DNA from: Pseudomonadota bacterium
GTDB lineage: Bacteria > Desulfobacterota > Desulfobulbia > Desulfobulbales > Desulfobulbaceae
Reading direction: 5' to 3'
Length of the DNA stretch: 5,842 nucleotides
Assembly (NCBI GenBank): GCA_009782165.1
Contig: WQUH01000097.1
Coordinates: 1-5,842, forward strand
A program made the position numbers and the translations under genes. The notes beneath the pieces were generated by a model, which worked only from the letters and a program-made list of their open reading frames with translations, did not search any database and was not told the DNA's origin. Each line of letters begins with the position of its first letter. The first letter of the stretch is position 1. Positions 1 to 5,842 of this stretch are shown piece by piece.

Positions 1-1797
1 ACTCTTTCTTCTTTTATTTGCCAGGAATCCAAGCAGAAATATGAATCGTTCCTGTATGAAAAAACACATGGTGAAGATGAAAGCGATGAGGATCTGACCC
101 TCTTCATGGTGGACAGCAATGGCGATCGCATTCCCGTTGCCATGCGAATGACCGTTGCTTTTGTCGGCAATTCCCGGATAGCGCAGGTGATTCTGCATGA
201 CATGCGCAACCGGTTCAAGATGGAGGAAGGCCGCAGATTGCTGGCGACCGCGGTGGAGCAGGCGGCCGAATCGATCATCGTCACCGACCTCGATGGCGCC
301 ATTCAGTATGTCAATCCCGCCTGCGAGGATACCAGCGGCTATTCCCTGACCGAGCTGCTGGGGCGGCATCCCAGGATGCTGCAAAGCGAGGAGAATTTGC
401 CTTCGTACCAGTTGATGTGGGACGAGATCGTCAAGGGGAATACCTGGCGGGGGATGCTCGTCTGCCGGAAAAAGAACGGCGAGATTTACCAGGAAGAGGC
501 CATCATCACCCCGGTCAAAGACAGCAACAACAAAATCATCAACTATGTCGGGGTGAAACGCGACATCACCAACCATCTCCTGTTGGAGCAGCAGATACGG
601 CAATCCCAGAAGATGCAGGCGATCGGCACCCTTGCCGGCGGGGTGGCGCATGACTTCAACAATATCCTGACCGCCATCATGGGATATGCCGAGCTTTCGC
701 AGGCCCTGAGCGAACCGGGTTCGCTGCTGCACGGCAATTTGGCGGAAATCATCCGCGGCGCCGACCGGGCGGGCCAGTTGGTCGATCAGATTCTGAAATT
801 CAGCCGGCAAAGCGAAAAGAATGTATCGAACCTGCAACTCGGACTCATCGTCAAGGAGACCATCCGGCTGCTCCACGCGAGTTTGCCGGCCAATGTGGAA
901 CTTGTCTACGATGTTGCGGACGAATTTTTCGTCAAAGCCGATCCGACCCAGATGCATCAGATTGTGATGAATCTGTGTACCAATGCCTACCAGGCCCTGG
1001 AAGGCAAGGGCGGGACGATTCGGCTGCGCCTGTTCAGAAAGTGGCTGTCGGCCAAAGAGGGGGTGCTGATCGGCAATCTGCCGAAGGGCGCCTATGTCTG
1101 TTTGCAGGTCGAGGATAACGGCACCGGAATCCCGCCGGAGTATCTGTCGCGGATTTTCGATCCGTATTTCACCACCAAAAAGCTGCGCGCGGGCACCGGG
1201 TTGGGGCTTTCCGTTGTCCACGGCATCGTCAACGACCATCGGGGGGCGGTGACCGTCAAGTCGGCGCCCGGCCTGGGGAGTTGCTTCACCGTTTTTTTGC
1301 CGGAGGCCGGGAAAGAGAGCGAAGAGGGCGTCAAGGCCGAACCGCCGGCTCCCGCCGTTGTCGCCGCGGGCGGCACCATTCTGGTGGTCGACGACGAGCA
1401 GCCCATCACCCTTTTTCTCATGCAGGTGCTGGAACATCTGGGATACACGGTCGAGGCCTGCCTCTCCAGCGCCCATGCGTTCAAGACCTTCCTTGCGCGG
1501 CCGAATGCCTTCGATCTGATCATCACCGACATGGGGATGCCCGGCATGACCGGTCTGGAGCTGGCCGAAGAGATCAAGGCGATCAACCCCGCCATCCCCA
1601 TCATGCTCTGCACCGGCTACAGCGAGCAGGTCACGGAGGAGAACTACCGCCAGATGGGCCTGGCCGGTTTTGTCGCCAAACCGTTCAGCGCCGAGCATCT
1701 CGCCAGGGAAGTGGCCCGGATCATCGGCGAGTCGCGAACCGCGCGCGCCGCGAGCCGGCCGCCGGAGAGCGGCGATCAGCTTCCCTCGGCGCAATAG
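1..1797 (+). CDS. Hybrid sensor histidine kinase, PAS-PAS-HisKA-HATPase-REC (5' end outside window)
   Basis: This is an ATP-dependent signalling kinase that autophosphorylates a histidine and passes the phosphate to its own receiver aspartate. The frame is open from base 1, so the true start lies upstream; the ATG at 106 is an internal methionine. Bases 1 to about 205 look like the end of one PAS domain, and about 235-575 form a second complete PAS domain. The HisKA dimerisation helix has the motif GGVAHDFNN with its phospho-histidine at 649-651. The HATPase domain shows an N box (NLCTNAYQAL, from 970), a G1 box (DNGTGIP, near 1114) and a G2 box (GTGLGLS, near 1192). The receiver begins near 1375, with an acidic pair (VVDDE), phospho-acceptor Asp at 1528-1530, switch Thr at 1612-1614 and conserved Lys at 1678-1680. 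All catalytic positions look intact. It ends in a low-complexity tail with no DNA-binding domain. No transmembrane segment is visible in this part. The signal sensed cannot be told. Confidence 0.93.
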   Translation, partial: TLSSFICQESKQKYESFLYEKTHGEDESDEDLTLFMVDSNGDRIPVAMRMTVAFVGNSRIAQVILHDMRNRFKMEEGRRLLATAVEQAAESIIVTDLDGAIQYVNPACEDTSGYSLTELLGRHPRMLQSEENLPSYQLMWDEIVKGNTWRGMLVCRKKNGEIYQEEAIITPVKDSNNKIINYVGVKRDITNHLLLEQQIRQSQKMQAIGTLAGGVAHDFNNILTAIMGYAELSQALSEPGSLLHGNLAEIIRGADRAGQLVDQILKFSRQSEKNVSNLQLGLIVKETIRLLHASLPANVELVYDVADEFFVKADPTQMHQIVMNLCTNAYQALEGKGGTIRLRLFRKWLSAKEGVLIGNLPKGAYVCLQVEDNGTGIPPEYLSRIFDPYFTTKKLRAGTGLGLSVVHGIVNDHRGAVTVKSAPGLGSCFTVFLPEAGKESEEGVKAEPPAPAVVAAGGTILVVDDEQPITLFLMQVLEHLGYTVEACLSSAHAFKTFLARPNAFDLIITDMGMPGMTGLELAEEIKAINPAIPIMLCTGYSEQVTEENYRQMGLAGFVAKPFSAEHLAREVARIIGESRTARAASRPPESGDQLPSAQ

Positions 1798-1852
1798 TGC
1801 GGGGGTCCGGTCGGATGGAGCATGGGAAGCGGATGATCGATCCGGATGGCTG

Positions 1853-1875
1853 CGCGGGCCGGGCCGCGGCCCGCG
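1853..1875 (+). other. GC-only hairpin in the gap between kinase and metallopeptidase gene
   Basis: The 115-base gap between the hybrid kinase and the next gene contains an 8-bp inverted repeat, CGCGGGCC at 1853-1860 and GGCCCGCG at 1868-1875, with a 7-base loop. An alternative palindrome, CGGGCCGCGGCCCG at 1860-1873, overlaps it. No T-run follows, so it is not a canonical intrinsic terminator. It could pause transcription, stabilise mRNA ends or have no function. It lies 27 bases upstream of the next ribosome binding site. Confidence 0.35.
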
Positions 1876-1912
1876 GTTGCATCCCCCTTGCCCCGAGGGT
1901 TGGAGATACGCC

Positions 1913-2302
1913 ATGAAGCGACGCGGTCCGCGGCTATCGCAAGAGGTCTTCGCCCGTCTGGTCGAGCAGGCCGTGGCCCGTATTCCCGAATCCATCCGCC
2001 GCCATCTGGACAACATCCTCATCGCGGTGCAGCAACGGCCCTCGGCGGATATCCTGGAAGAACTGGGCCTGCCGCCGGACGAGCCGCTGTTCGGCGTGTA
2101 TTCCGGGGTTCCCCTGACCGAGCGCAGCGCGTTCGATCCGCCGCTGTACCCCGATACCATCTTCATCTTTCAGGAGCCCCTGGAAGATGCGTGCGCCACC
2201 CGCGAACAACTGTTGACAGAGATCGAGATTACCGTGGTCCACGAAATCGCCCATTGGGCCGGTTTCACCGACGCGGAACTGGAGGCCCTGGGATATGAAT
2301 GA
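1913..2302 (+). CDS. Zincin-like metallopeptidase family protein (PF06262-type)
   Basis: This encodes a 129-residue, probably cytoplasmic protein of the small zincin-like metallopeptidase family. The diagnostic motif is near the C-terminus: HEIAHWAGFTD, that is HExxHxxGxxD, with His110 and His114 as zinc ligands, Glu111 catalytic, and Asp120 as the likely third ligand. The tail ELEALGYE, directly after it, is also typical of the family. Length fits the family norm. The start at 1913 is preceded by GGAG at 1902-1905 with 7-base spacing. The frame is open further upstream to 1670, but that part overlaps the kinase and reads as Arg/Pro-rich shadow sequence. No signal peptide or membrane segment is seen. 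The substrate is unknown and proteolytic activity is inferred from the motif only. It follows the kinase on the same strand and may be co-transcribed with it. Confidence 0.88.
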   Translation: MKRRGPRLSQEVFARLVEQAVARIPESIRRHLDNILIAVQQRPSADILEELGLPPDEPLFGVYSGVPLTERSAFDPPLYPDTIFIFQEPLEDACATREQLLTEIEITVVHEIAHWAGFTDAELEALGYE

Positions 2303-2326
2303 AATGCGCCCCTGTTCTGTCCGCGC

Positions 2327-2344
2327 GGCGGCTTTGTTGCCGCC
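2327..2344 (+). other. Short perfect hairpin upstream of the lipoprotein gene
   Basis: GGCGGC at 2327-2332 and GCCGCC at 2339-2344 form a 6-bp perfect stem with the loop TTTGTT. It ends 11 bases before the ribosome binding site of the lipoprotein gene. No T-run follows, so termination is unlikely. A role in setting relative expression inside an operon is possible but not shown. Confidence 0.3.
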
Positions 2345-2365
2345 CATGATTGCCCGGAGAGCCGT

Positions 2366-3286
2366 ATGCCCAAACCGTTGACCATCCTGTGCGCCGTGCT
2401 GCTCGCTGTCATGCTCGCCTCCTGCGGCGAGGACGAGCAGCCGGTCAAGGTGTCCCTGCGCAAACGGAACGAGGTCGCGGTCAAGCTGCCGGAGCCGGCC
2501 ATCACCTACGCCTATCTGCCGCAATATTCGCACTCCGAATCCTTCCAGCGTCACCAGCAGTTGGTGGCCTACCTGGCCGAAGAAACCGGGCTGCCCATCC
2601 GGCAGGTCTTCCCGGAAACCTTTACCGAGCACATCAGCATGTTCGGCCGGGGCAAGATCGACATCTCGTTCTCCAACCCGTTTGTCTACGTCAACCTGGC
2701 CAGCCAGTACAATGCCAAGGCCATGACGCGGATCATCGAGGAAGACGGCCAGGCCGAATTCCGCGGTCAGATCATCGTGCGCCGGGACAACGAATCCATC
2801 CGCTCCCCCGAGGATTGCCGCGGCAAGTCCTGGGTGGCGGTCGATCCGGCTTCCGCCGGCGGCTATCTCTTTCCCCTGGGTCTTTTTGTCGACCACGGTC
2901 TGAACCTGCGCGATTTCAAAGAGGTGGTCTTTTCCGGCGGCCGGCAGGAGAATGTCATCCTGGGGGTCTATGCCGGACTGCACGATTTCGGCACCATCCG
3001 CGAAGGCTCGCTGCGGGTGCTGGCGAACAAGATCGATATCGACCAGCTCAAGGTGGTGGCCACCTCCAGATCGTATCCGGGCTGGGTGTATGCCTACAGT
3101 CCGCGTCTGCCCAAAGAGGCGGTGGACAAGATCAAGGCGGCCATGCTGAAGCTCGATTACGCGCACAATCCCAAACATCGGGCCATTCTGGACGCGGCCC
3201 GGTTTATCGGTTTTGTCCCTTCCGATGACCGGGATTTCGACCCGATCCGGGAGTTGAACCGGAAGGTGGGCTTGGCAGGTGAATAA
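2366..3286 (+). CDS. PhnD-like substrate-binding lipoprotein, probable partner of the adjacent sensor kinase
   Basis: This is a 306-residue exported lipoprotein of the periplasmic binding-protein fold used for phosphate, phosphite and phosphonate (PhnD-like, PF12974 type). Residues 1-20 form a lipoprotein signal: Lys3, a hydrophobic stretch and the lipobox LASC with Cys20 as the lipidated residue. Gly21 at +2 shows no inner-membrane retention signal. The mature part has family landmarks: a first strand TYAYLPQYS, GKIDISFSNPFVY (residues 96-108, the ligand-cleft position where transporters often have a GP-Y motif), VDPASAGGYLFP (159-170) and SGGRQENVILGVYAGLHDFGTI, matching the usual repeat-visit-and-drop-out segment. 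The ATG at 2366 has GGAG at 2356-2359, 6 bases upstream. Its stop overlaps the kinase start by 8 bases. No permease or ATPase gene is nearby, so sensing rather than uptake is inferred. The ligand is unknown; an oxyanion is only a guess from the family. Confidence 0.88.
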   Translation: MPKPLTILCAVLLAVMLASCGEDEQPVKVSLRKRNEVAVKLPEPAITYAYLPQYSHSESFQRHQQLVAYLAEETGLPIRQVFPETFTEHISMFGRGKIDISFSNPFVYVNLASQYNAKAMTRIIEEDGQAEFRGQIIVRRDNESIRSPEDCRGKSWVAVDPASAGGYLFPLGLFVDHGLNLRDFKEVVFSGGRQENVILGVYAGLHDFGTIREGSLRVLANKIDIDQLKVVATSRSYPGWVYAYSPRLPKEAVDKIKAAMLKLDYAHNPKHRAILDAARFIGFVPSDDRDFDPIRELNRKVGLAGE

Positions 3287-5321
3287 GGATCTGTTCAAGA
3301 GGCTGTACAGCCTGCGCTTCAGAACCAAGATCATCCTGGGGATGGCCCTGATGCTGATTTGCAGCGGCTTGACCATCGGCCTGTTCCTGTCCGCCATGTC
3401 TTCGCGGGCGCTTCTCGACGAGGGCAAGAAGCGGGGCATGGCCTTGACCTCCGGGCTGGCCTTTCGTCTGGCCGAGCCGTTGCTGGCCATGGATTTTCTG
3501 CGGATGAAGAATTCCATCGACAACAACTTCGACCAGTACGACGACGTTCTCTACATCTTTCTGACCGATACCAACGGCAACGTCCTCTCCCATACCTTCT
3601 CGGGCGGCTTTCCTTCCGACCTGCTCAAGGTCAACACCGACAGCCGGGGTCCGCAGCCGCTCCTGCTCGGGACCGAGCGGGGCGCGGTGTACGATTTCAA
3701 CGTCAGCGTCATCCTCGGTGAACAAACGCTGGGGTCCGTCCGGCTGGGGCTTTCGCGCGACAACATGGATGCCCAGATCCGGCAGCAACGGCTGATCATC
3801 CTCATCTGCACCCTGGGCGTGGTGAGCCTGGGCATTGTGCTCGCCTTAGGCTTCGCCCGCACGGTGACCCTGCGGCTCAACAGGCTGAGGGAGTCGGCGG
3901 AAGAGATCGTCCGGGGCAACCTGAACGTGCAGGTCGGCAGCCCGCTGGAAAAAAACTGCTGGGACATCATGGAGTGCGGGCGGACCGATTGTCCGGCCCA
4001 CGGCGACCTGCGGCAGCGGTGCTGGTATCTGACCGGCACCCTCTGTCTGAACTGTCAGGACAAGGCGTATCCGCACAAGATCGAGAGCTGCCGTCTCTGT
4101 CCGGTGTTCCGGTACAACTTCGGCGACGAGATCCAGGAGCTGGCCGAGGTCTTCGACGTGATGGCGGTGACGATCAAGCGGCATATCGAGGAGTTGACTG
4201 AACGGGAAAAGACCATCGCCCGCCAGCAGGGCCTGCTCAAAACCGTCATGAACGTGACCCCGGACTTTATCGCGCTCCAGGACAAGGATCTGACCTACCG
4301 ATTTGCCAGCAAGGCGTTTTGCGATTATTTCGGCCTCAGCGAAGACGAGATGGTCGGCAAGACCGATTCCGACATTTTTGCCAAAAAACAGGCTGAGCTT
4401 CATGTGCGCGAAGACAGGCAGATTCTCCGCACCGGCCGGCCCCTGATCAAGGAGATCACCTTCAGACGTCTGGCCGGTCAACACTGGTTCCATATCGTCA
4501 AGGTGCCGGTCTACGACCAGGACGGCAGCATCATGGGCCTGTTGCTGGCGGCCAGGGACATCTCCATGCTGAAAAAGATCCAGGAGCAGCTCATCCAGTC
4601 GCAGAAAATGGAAGACCTGGGCCGTCTTGCCGGCGGCGTGGCCCATGAGATCAACACGCCTTTGGGGATCATCCTGGGCTACACCCAACTGCTGATGGAC
4701 GACACCATGGACCAGGAATTCCTGGAAAACCTCCAGGTGGTTGAAAAACAGACCAAGATCTGCCGGAAGATCGTCTCCGACCTGCTCGGTTTCTCCCGCC
4801 ACGCCCAATCGGTGCGGGAAGCGGTGGACCTGAACGAATCCCTCCACGAGGTGGTGCATCTGGTGAAACATGCCTTTTCGCTCAAAGGCATCGATATTGT
4901 CCAGCAGCTCGGCGAAACCCTTCCGCTGCTCGCCGGCAACAAGGAGCGGCTCAAACAGGTCTGGCTGAACCTGCTCAACAACGGCGCGGACGCCATCGGC
5001 CGGGACGGCAGCATCGTGGTGCGGAGCCGTCAGGAGCCGGATGGGCAGATCGAGGTCAGCGTGGCGGACACCGGCCCGGGAATCCCCCCGGAACATCTCA
5101 ACAAGATTTTCGATCCCTTCTTCACCACCAAACAGGTGGGCAAGGGCACCGGCCTGGGACTGTCCGTGTCGTTCGGCATCATCAAGGAGCATGGCGGCGC
5201 CATTTCCGTCCAGAGTCCGGTGCCGGCGGAATATCTGAGCGATGCGGTCGCGCCTTCCGGATCGTCCGGGCCCGGCGCTGTTTTTGTCATCAAACTGCCC
5301 ACCGTGCAACAGGGGGGATAA
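3279..5321 (+). CDS. Membrane sensor histidine kinase: periplasmic sensor, HAMP with two-CW cysteine insert, PAS, HisKA-HATPase
   Basis: This is a 680-residue inner-membrane kinase starting with GTG. Purine-rich GGAAGGTGGG (3261-3270) lies just upstream, and this start keeps the basic N-terminus before the first membrane helix; the next ATG at 3342 would cut into that helix. Order: TM1 about residues 16-40; periplasmic Cache/PDC-like domain about 41-170 ([16 protein letters not shown] near 92-107); TM2 172-193; HAMP first helix about 194-218; cysteine cluster 227-274; HAMP second helix about 282-305; PAS about 319-431; HisKA with [10 protein letters not shown], phospho-His456; HATPase with Asn568 in the N box, DTGPGI (597-602) and GTGLGL (623-628). 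Catalytic residues are intact. There is no receiver, so a separate response regulator is needed. The 8-base overlap with the lipoprotein gene implies translational coupling and a shared pathway. The eight cysteines suggest metal or redox sensing as a second cytoplasmic input. Confidence 0.94.
   Translation: MNKDLFKRLYSLRFRTKIILGMALMLICSGLTIGLFLSAMSSRALLDEGKKRGMALTSGLAFRLAEPLLAMDFLRMKNSIDNNFDQYDDVLYIFLTDTNGNVLSHTFSGGFPSDLLKVNTDSRGPQPLLLGTERGAVYDFNVSVILGEQTLGSVRLGLSRDNMDAQIRQQRLIILICTLGVVSLGIVLALGFARTVTLRLNRLRESAEEIVRGNLNVQVGSPLEKNCWDIMECGRTDCPAHGDLRQRCWYLTGTLCLNCQDKAYPHKIESCRLCPVFRYNFGDEIQELAEVFDVMAVTIKRHIEELTEREKTIARQQGLLKTVMNVTPDFIALQDKDLTYRFASKAFCDYFGLSEDEMVGKTDSDIFAKKQAELHVREDRQILRTGRPLIKEITFRRLAGQHWFHIVKVPVYDQDGSIMGLLLAARDISMLKKIQEQLIQSQKMEDLGRLAGGVAHEINTPLGIILGYTQLLMDDTMDQEFLENLQVVEKQTKICRKIVSDLLGFSRHAQSVREAVDLNESLHEVVHLVKHAFSLKGIDIVQQLGETLPLLAGNKERLKQVWLNLLNNGADAIGRDGSIVVRSRQEPDGQIEVSVADTGPGIPPEHLNKIFDPFFTTKQVGKGTGLGLSVSFGIIKEHGGAISVQSPVPAEYLSDAVAPSGSSGPGAVFVIKLPTVQQGG
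3957..4100 (+). other. Two-CW-type cysteine-rich segment within the HAMP domain of the kinase
   Basis: Residues 227-274 of the kinase hold eight cysteines: Cys227, 233, 238, 248, 256, 259, 271 and 274. The pattern is CW-x4-C-x4-CPA, then RCW, GT-x-C-x2-C and C-x2-C. The paired CW motifs with CPA, RCW, GTxC and a final CxxC resemble the 'two-CW' domain that I recall from Desulfobacterota proteins. The segment sits exactly between the two predicted HAMP helices, in place of the usual short connector. Metal binding (zinc, iron or an Fe-S cluster) or disulfide chemistry is inferred from cysteine spacing and has not been shown here. Confidence 0.7.
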
Positions 5322-5532
5322 ATGCGCCCGGATGCCTGGATGCGGCACAAATCGATTGCATCGAATCTGGATTATGCTACATTCCCTCCGTTTCAATGGG
5401 TTGATTCCTGAGGTTTTCTGAGCGAGGAATCGCGGAGGCAAACGGCAGGGCGCACGATTCCGCACTGTCCCGCCACGGCATACAGGAGCGGATCGAGGAA
5501 AACAAAAAAAATTGTGCAGTAAGAATCACCAT
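5322..5532 (+). other. Gene-free leader between kinase and tRNA-Leu
   Basis: I find no convincing gene in these 211 bases on either strand. The stretch holds a small palindrome, TCGAT-TGC-ATCGA at 5352-5364. It also holds a longer-looped inverted repeat, GATTCCT at 5403-5409 and AGGAATC at 5425-5431 with a 15-base loop, and an A-rich run at 5499-5511. It probably contains the end of the kinase transcript and the promoter and 5' leader of the tRNA. No canonical intrinsic terminator for the kinase operon is visible. Confidence 0.5.
5356..5383 (+). promoter_or_regulatory. Weak candidate promoter for tRNA-Leu
   Basis: TTGCAT at 5356-5361 and TACATT at 5378-5383 are separated by 16 bases and could serve as -35 and -10 boxes; an overlapping alternative -10 is TATGCT at 5373-5378. 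Matches to the sigma-70 consensus are partial (3 of 6 and 4 of 6). The site is about 150 bases from the mature tRNA 5' end, so it would imply a long leader removed by RNase P. A palindrome at 5352-5364 overlaps the proposed -35. Confidence 0.22.
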
Positions 5533-5618
5533 GCCCGGATGGCGGAACTGGTAGACGCAAGGGACTTAAAATCCCTCGGCCTTCGGCTGTGCGAGTTCGA
5601 TTCTCGCTCCGGGCACCA
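5533..5618 (+). tRNA. tRNA-Leu, anticodon UAA, CCA encoded
   Basis: This is a class II tRNA that reads UUA codons (and UUG by wobble). The acceptor stem pairs GCCCGGA (5533-5539) with TCCGGGC (5608-5614), followed by discriminator A5615 and an encoded CCA at 5616-5618. The anticodon stem is AGGGA (5560-5564) with TCCCT (5572-5576), enclosing the loop CTTAAAA; anticodon TAA is at 5567-5569. A 14-base variable region (5577-5590) holds the long extra arm expected for leucine tRNAs. The T arm is GCGAG, TTCGATT, CTCGC (5591-5607). All stems pair fully, so it looks functional. It is followed by a terminator and stands as a single-gene unit at its 3' side. Confidence 0.97.
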
Positions 5619-5623
5619 CATAA

Positions 5624-5666
5624 AAACGCCCACTTGGCAATCCAGTCAAGTGGGCGTTTATTTTTT
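5624..5666 (+). terminator. Strong rho-independent terminator after tRNA-Leu
   Basis: AAACGCCCACTTG (5624-5636) pairs perfectly with CAAGTGGGCGTTT (5647-5659), a 13-bp stem with a 10-base loop. It is followed by one A and six T residues (5661-5666). It begins 5 bases after the tRNA CCA end. Read on the opposite strand, the stem is followed by T residues as well (complement of the A-run at 5622-5626), so it may work in both directions and insulate the tRNA from the antitoxin gene. Confidence 0.93.
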
Positions 5667-5680
5667 CAGGTCGCTAAAAG

Positions 5681-5694
5681 TTGCTATACCGCAA
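5681..5694 (+). promoter_or_regulatory. Candidate -10 box and operator of the antitoxin gene
   Basis: TATACC at 5685-5690 is a plausible -10 box 25 bases before the antitoxin start. It lies inside the inverted repeat TTGC (5681-5684) and GCAA (5691-5694). Antitoxins of the HigA type commonly repress their own promoter by binding such palindromes across the -10. No good -35 is seen; the position 17 bases upstream falls in the T-run of the terminator. The arms are only 4 bp, so this could be chance. Confidence 0.3.
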
Positions 5695-5715
5695 AGCAGG
5701 GGAAAGGAGAATGAG

Positions 5716-5842
5716 ATGATCGAAATTGAAGAAGGTTCCAATAACGTCTACGCCGATTTGGGCATGCCCGACGCCGACGAAATGATCATCAAAGCGCAGC
5801 TTGCAACCAAGATCGGCGAGATTGTCAAAAGCCGTAAATGGA
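5716..5842 (+). CDS. HigA-like helix-turn-helix antitoxin / XRE-family regulator (N-terminal part, cut by window end)
   Basis: Only the first 42 codons are present. The ATG at 5716 is preceded by a near-ideal AAGGAG at 5704-5709, 6 bases upstream; the nearby ATG at 5711 runs into a stop after two codons. The visible protein has NVYADLGMPDADEMIIKAQLATKIGEIV. This matches the conserved N-terminal stretch (N-V-[FY]-A-D-L-G-x-P-[DE]-A-[DE]-E, then a K-A-x-L-A helix) of the HTH_37-type XRE regulators that often act as the antitoxin in HigBA/RelE-like pairs. The DNA-binding helix-turn-helix itself would lie beyond the window. Sequence here is more AT-rich than the preceding genes. A toxin gene would be expected adjacent but is not in view, and none lies upstream because the tRNA terminator sits there. 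Stand-alone regulator is the alternative. Confidence 0.75.
   Translation, partial: MIEIEEGSNNVYADLGMPDADEMIIKAQLATKIGEIVKSRKW

Noticed and set aside
1..110. AT-rich first ~110 bases as a separate gene or intergenic promoter region
   Set aside because: The frame is continuous with the kinase and reads as the end of a PAS-like domain, so the stretch is best explained as coding sequence of the same gene.
325..420. Blue-light (LOV) function for the second PAS domain of the hybrid kinase
   Set aside because: The helix that carries the photoactive cysteine in LOV domains (NCRFLQ) reads GRHPRMLQS here, with no cysteine.
1670..1912. Upstream extension of the zincin gene to an ATG at 1670
   Set aside because: The added 81 residues overlap the kinase receiver in another frame, are Arg/Pro/Ser-rich, and lack a ribosome binding site fit; the start at 1913 has GGAG at proper spacing.
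1934..3526. 530-codon open frame on the minus strand across the zincin, lipoprotein and kinase start
   Set aside because: It runs antisense to three well-supported genes, has no recognisable domain, and crosses their boundaries. Long antisense frames are common opposite GC-rich coding sequence.
5344..5361. Sigma-54-like promoter GGCAC...TTGCA in the tRNA leader
   Set aside because: Twelve bases separate the GG and GC elements, while sigma-54 promoters need ten; the spacing is strict.
5322..5411. 29-codon ORF starting directly after the kinase stop, with a G-rich stretch upstream
   Set aside because: The apparent ribosome binding site is the kinase's own final glycine codons, and the peptide has no recognisable character. 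It would need conservation to be believed.
3846..5465. 539-codon open frame on the minus strand opposite the second kinase
   Set aside because: Its translation is a low-information, His/Leu/Asp/Arg-rich mirror of the kinase codons with no motif. The plus-strand kinase is fully supported.

Overview
The window looks like a chromosomal stretch of a GC-rich, Gram-negative bacterium rich in signal transduction. A Desulfobacterota (former Deltaproteobacteria) relative is the best guess. Reasons are a kinase carrying a two-CW-type cysteine cluster, a lipoprotein of the PhnD-like binding-protein class, several PAS-containing kinases, and a tRNA gene that encodes its own CCA. The lineage is inferred from gene content and style only.

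Layout, all on the + strand: (1) bases 1-1797, the 3' part of a hybrid PAS histidine kinase ending in a receiver domain, cut by the window's left edge; (2) 1913-2302, a small zincin-type metallopeptidase-family protein (HExxHxxGxxD); (3) 2366-3286, a secreted lipoprotein of the phosphate/phosphite/phosphonate-binding (PhnD-like) fold; (4) 3279-5321, a membrane-bound HAMP-PAS histidine kinase that overlaps gene 3 by 8 bases and carries an eight-cysteine insert inside its HAMP domain; (5) 5322-5532, a gene-free leader; (6) 5533-5618, tRNA-Leu(UAA), followed by a strong intrinsic terminator; (7) from 5716 to the right edge, the start of a HigA-like helix-turn-helix antitoxin.

How the genes may work together: the lipoprotein and the second kinase are translationally coupled, and no ABC permease or ATPase gene is present. 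The lipoprotein is therefore best read as a periplasmic ligand-sensing accessory of the kinase rather than a nutrient-uptake protein. The kinase itself ends after its ATPase domain, with no receiver. The upstream hybrid kinase carries a complete receiver, so cross-phosphorylation between the two is possible but unproven. No DNA-binding response regulator lies in the window. The tRNA/terminator boundary followed by a toxin-antitoxin-type gene in visibly more AT-rich DNA suggests that an accessory region begins at the right edge.
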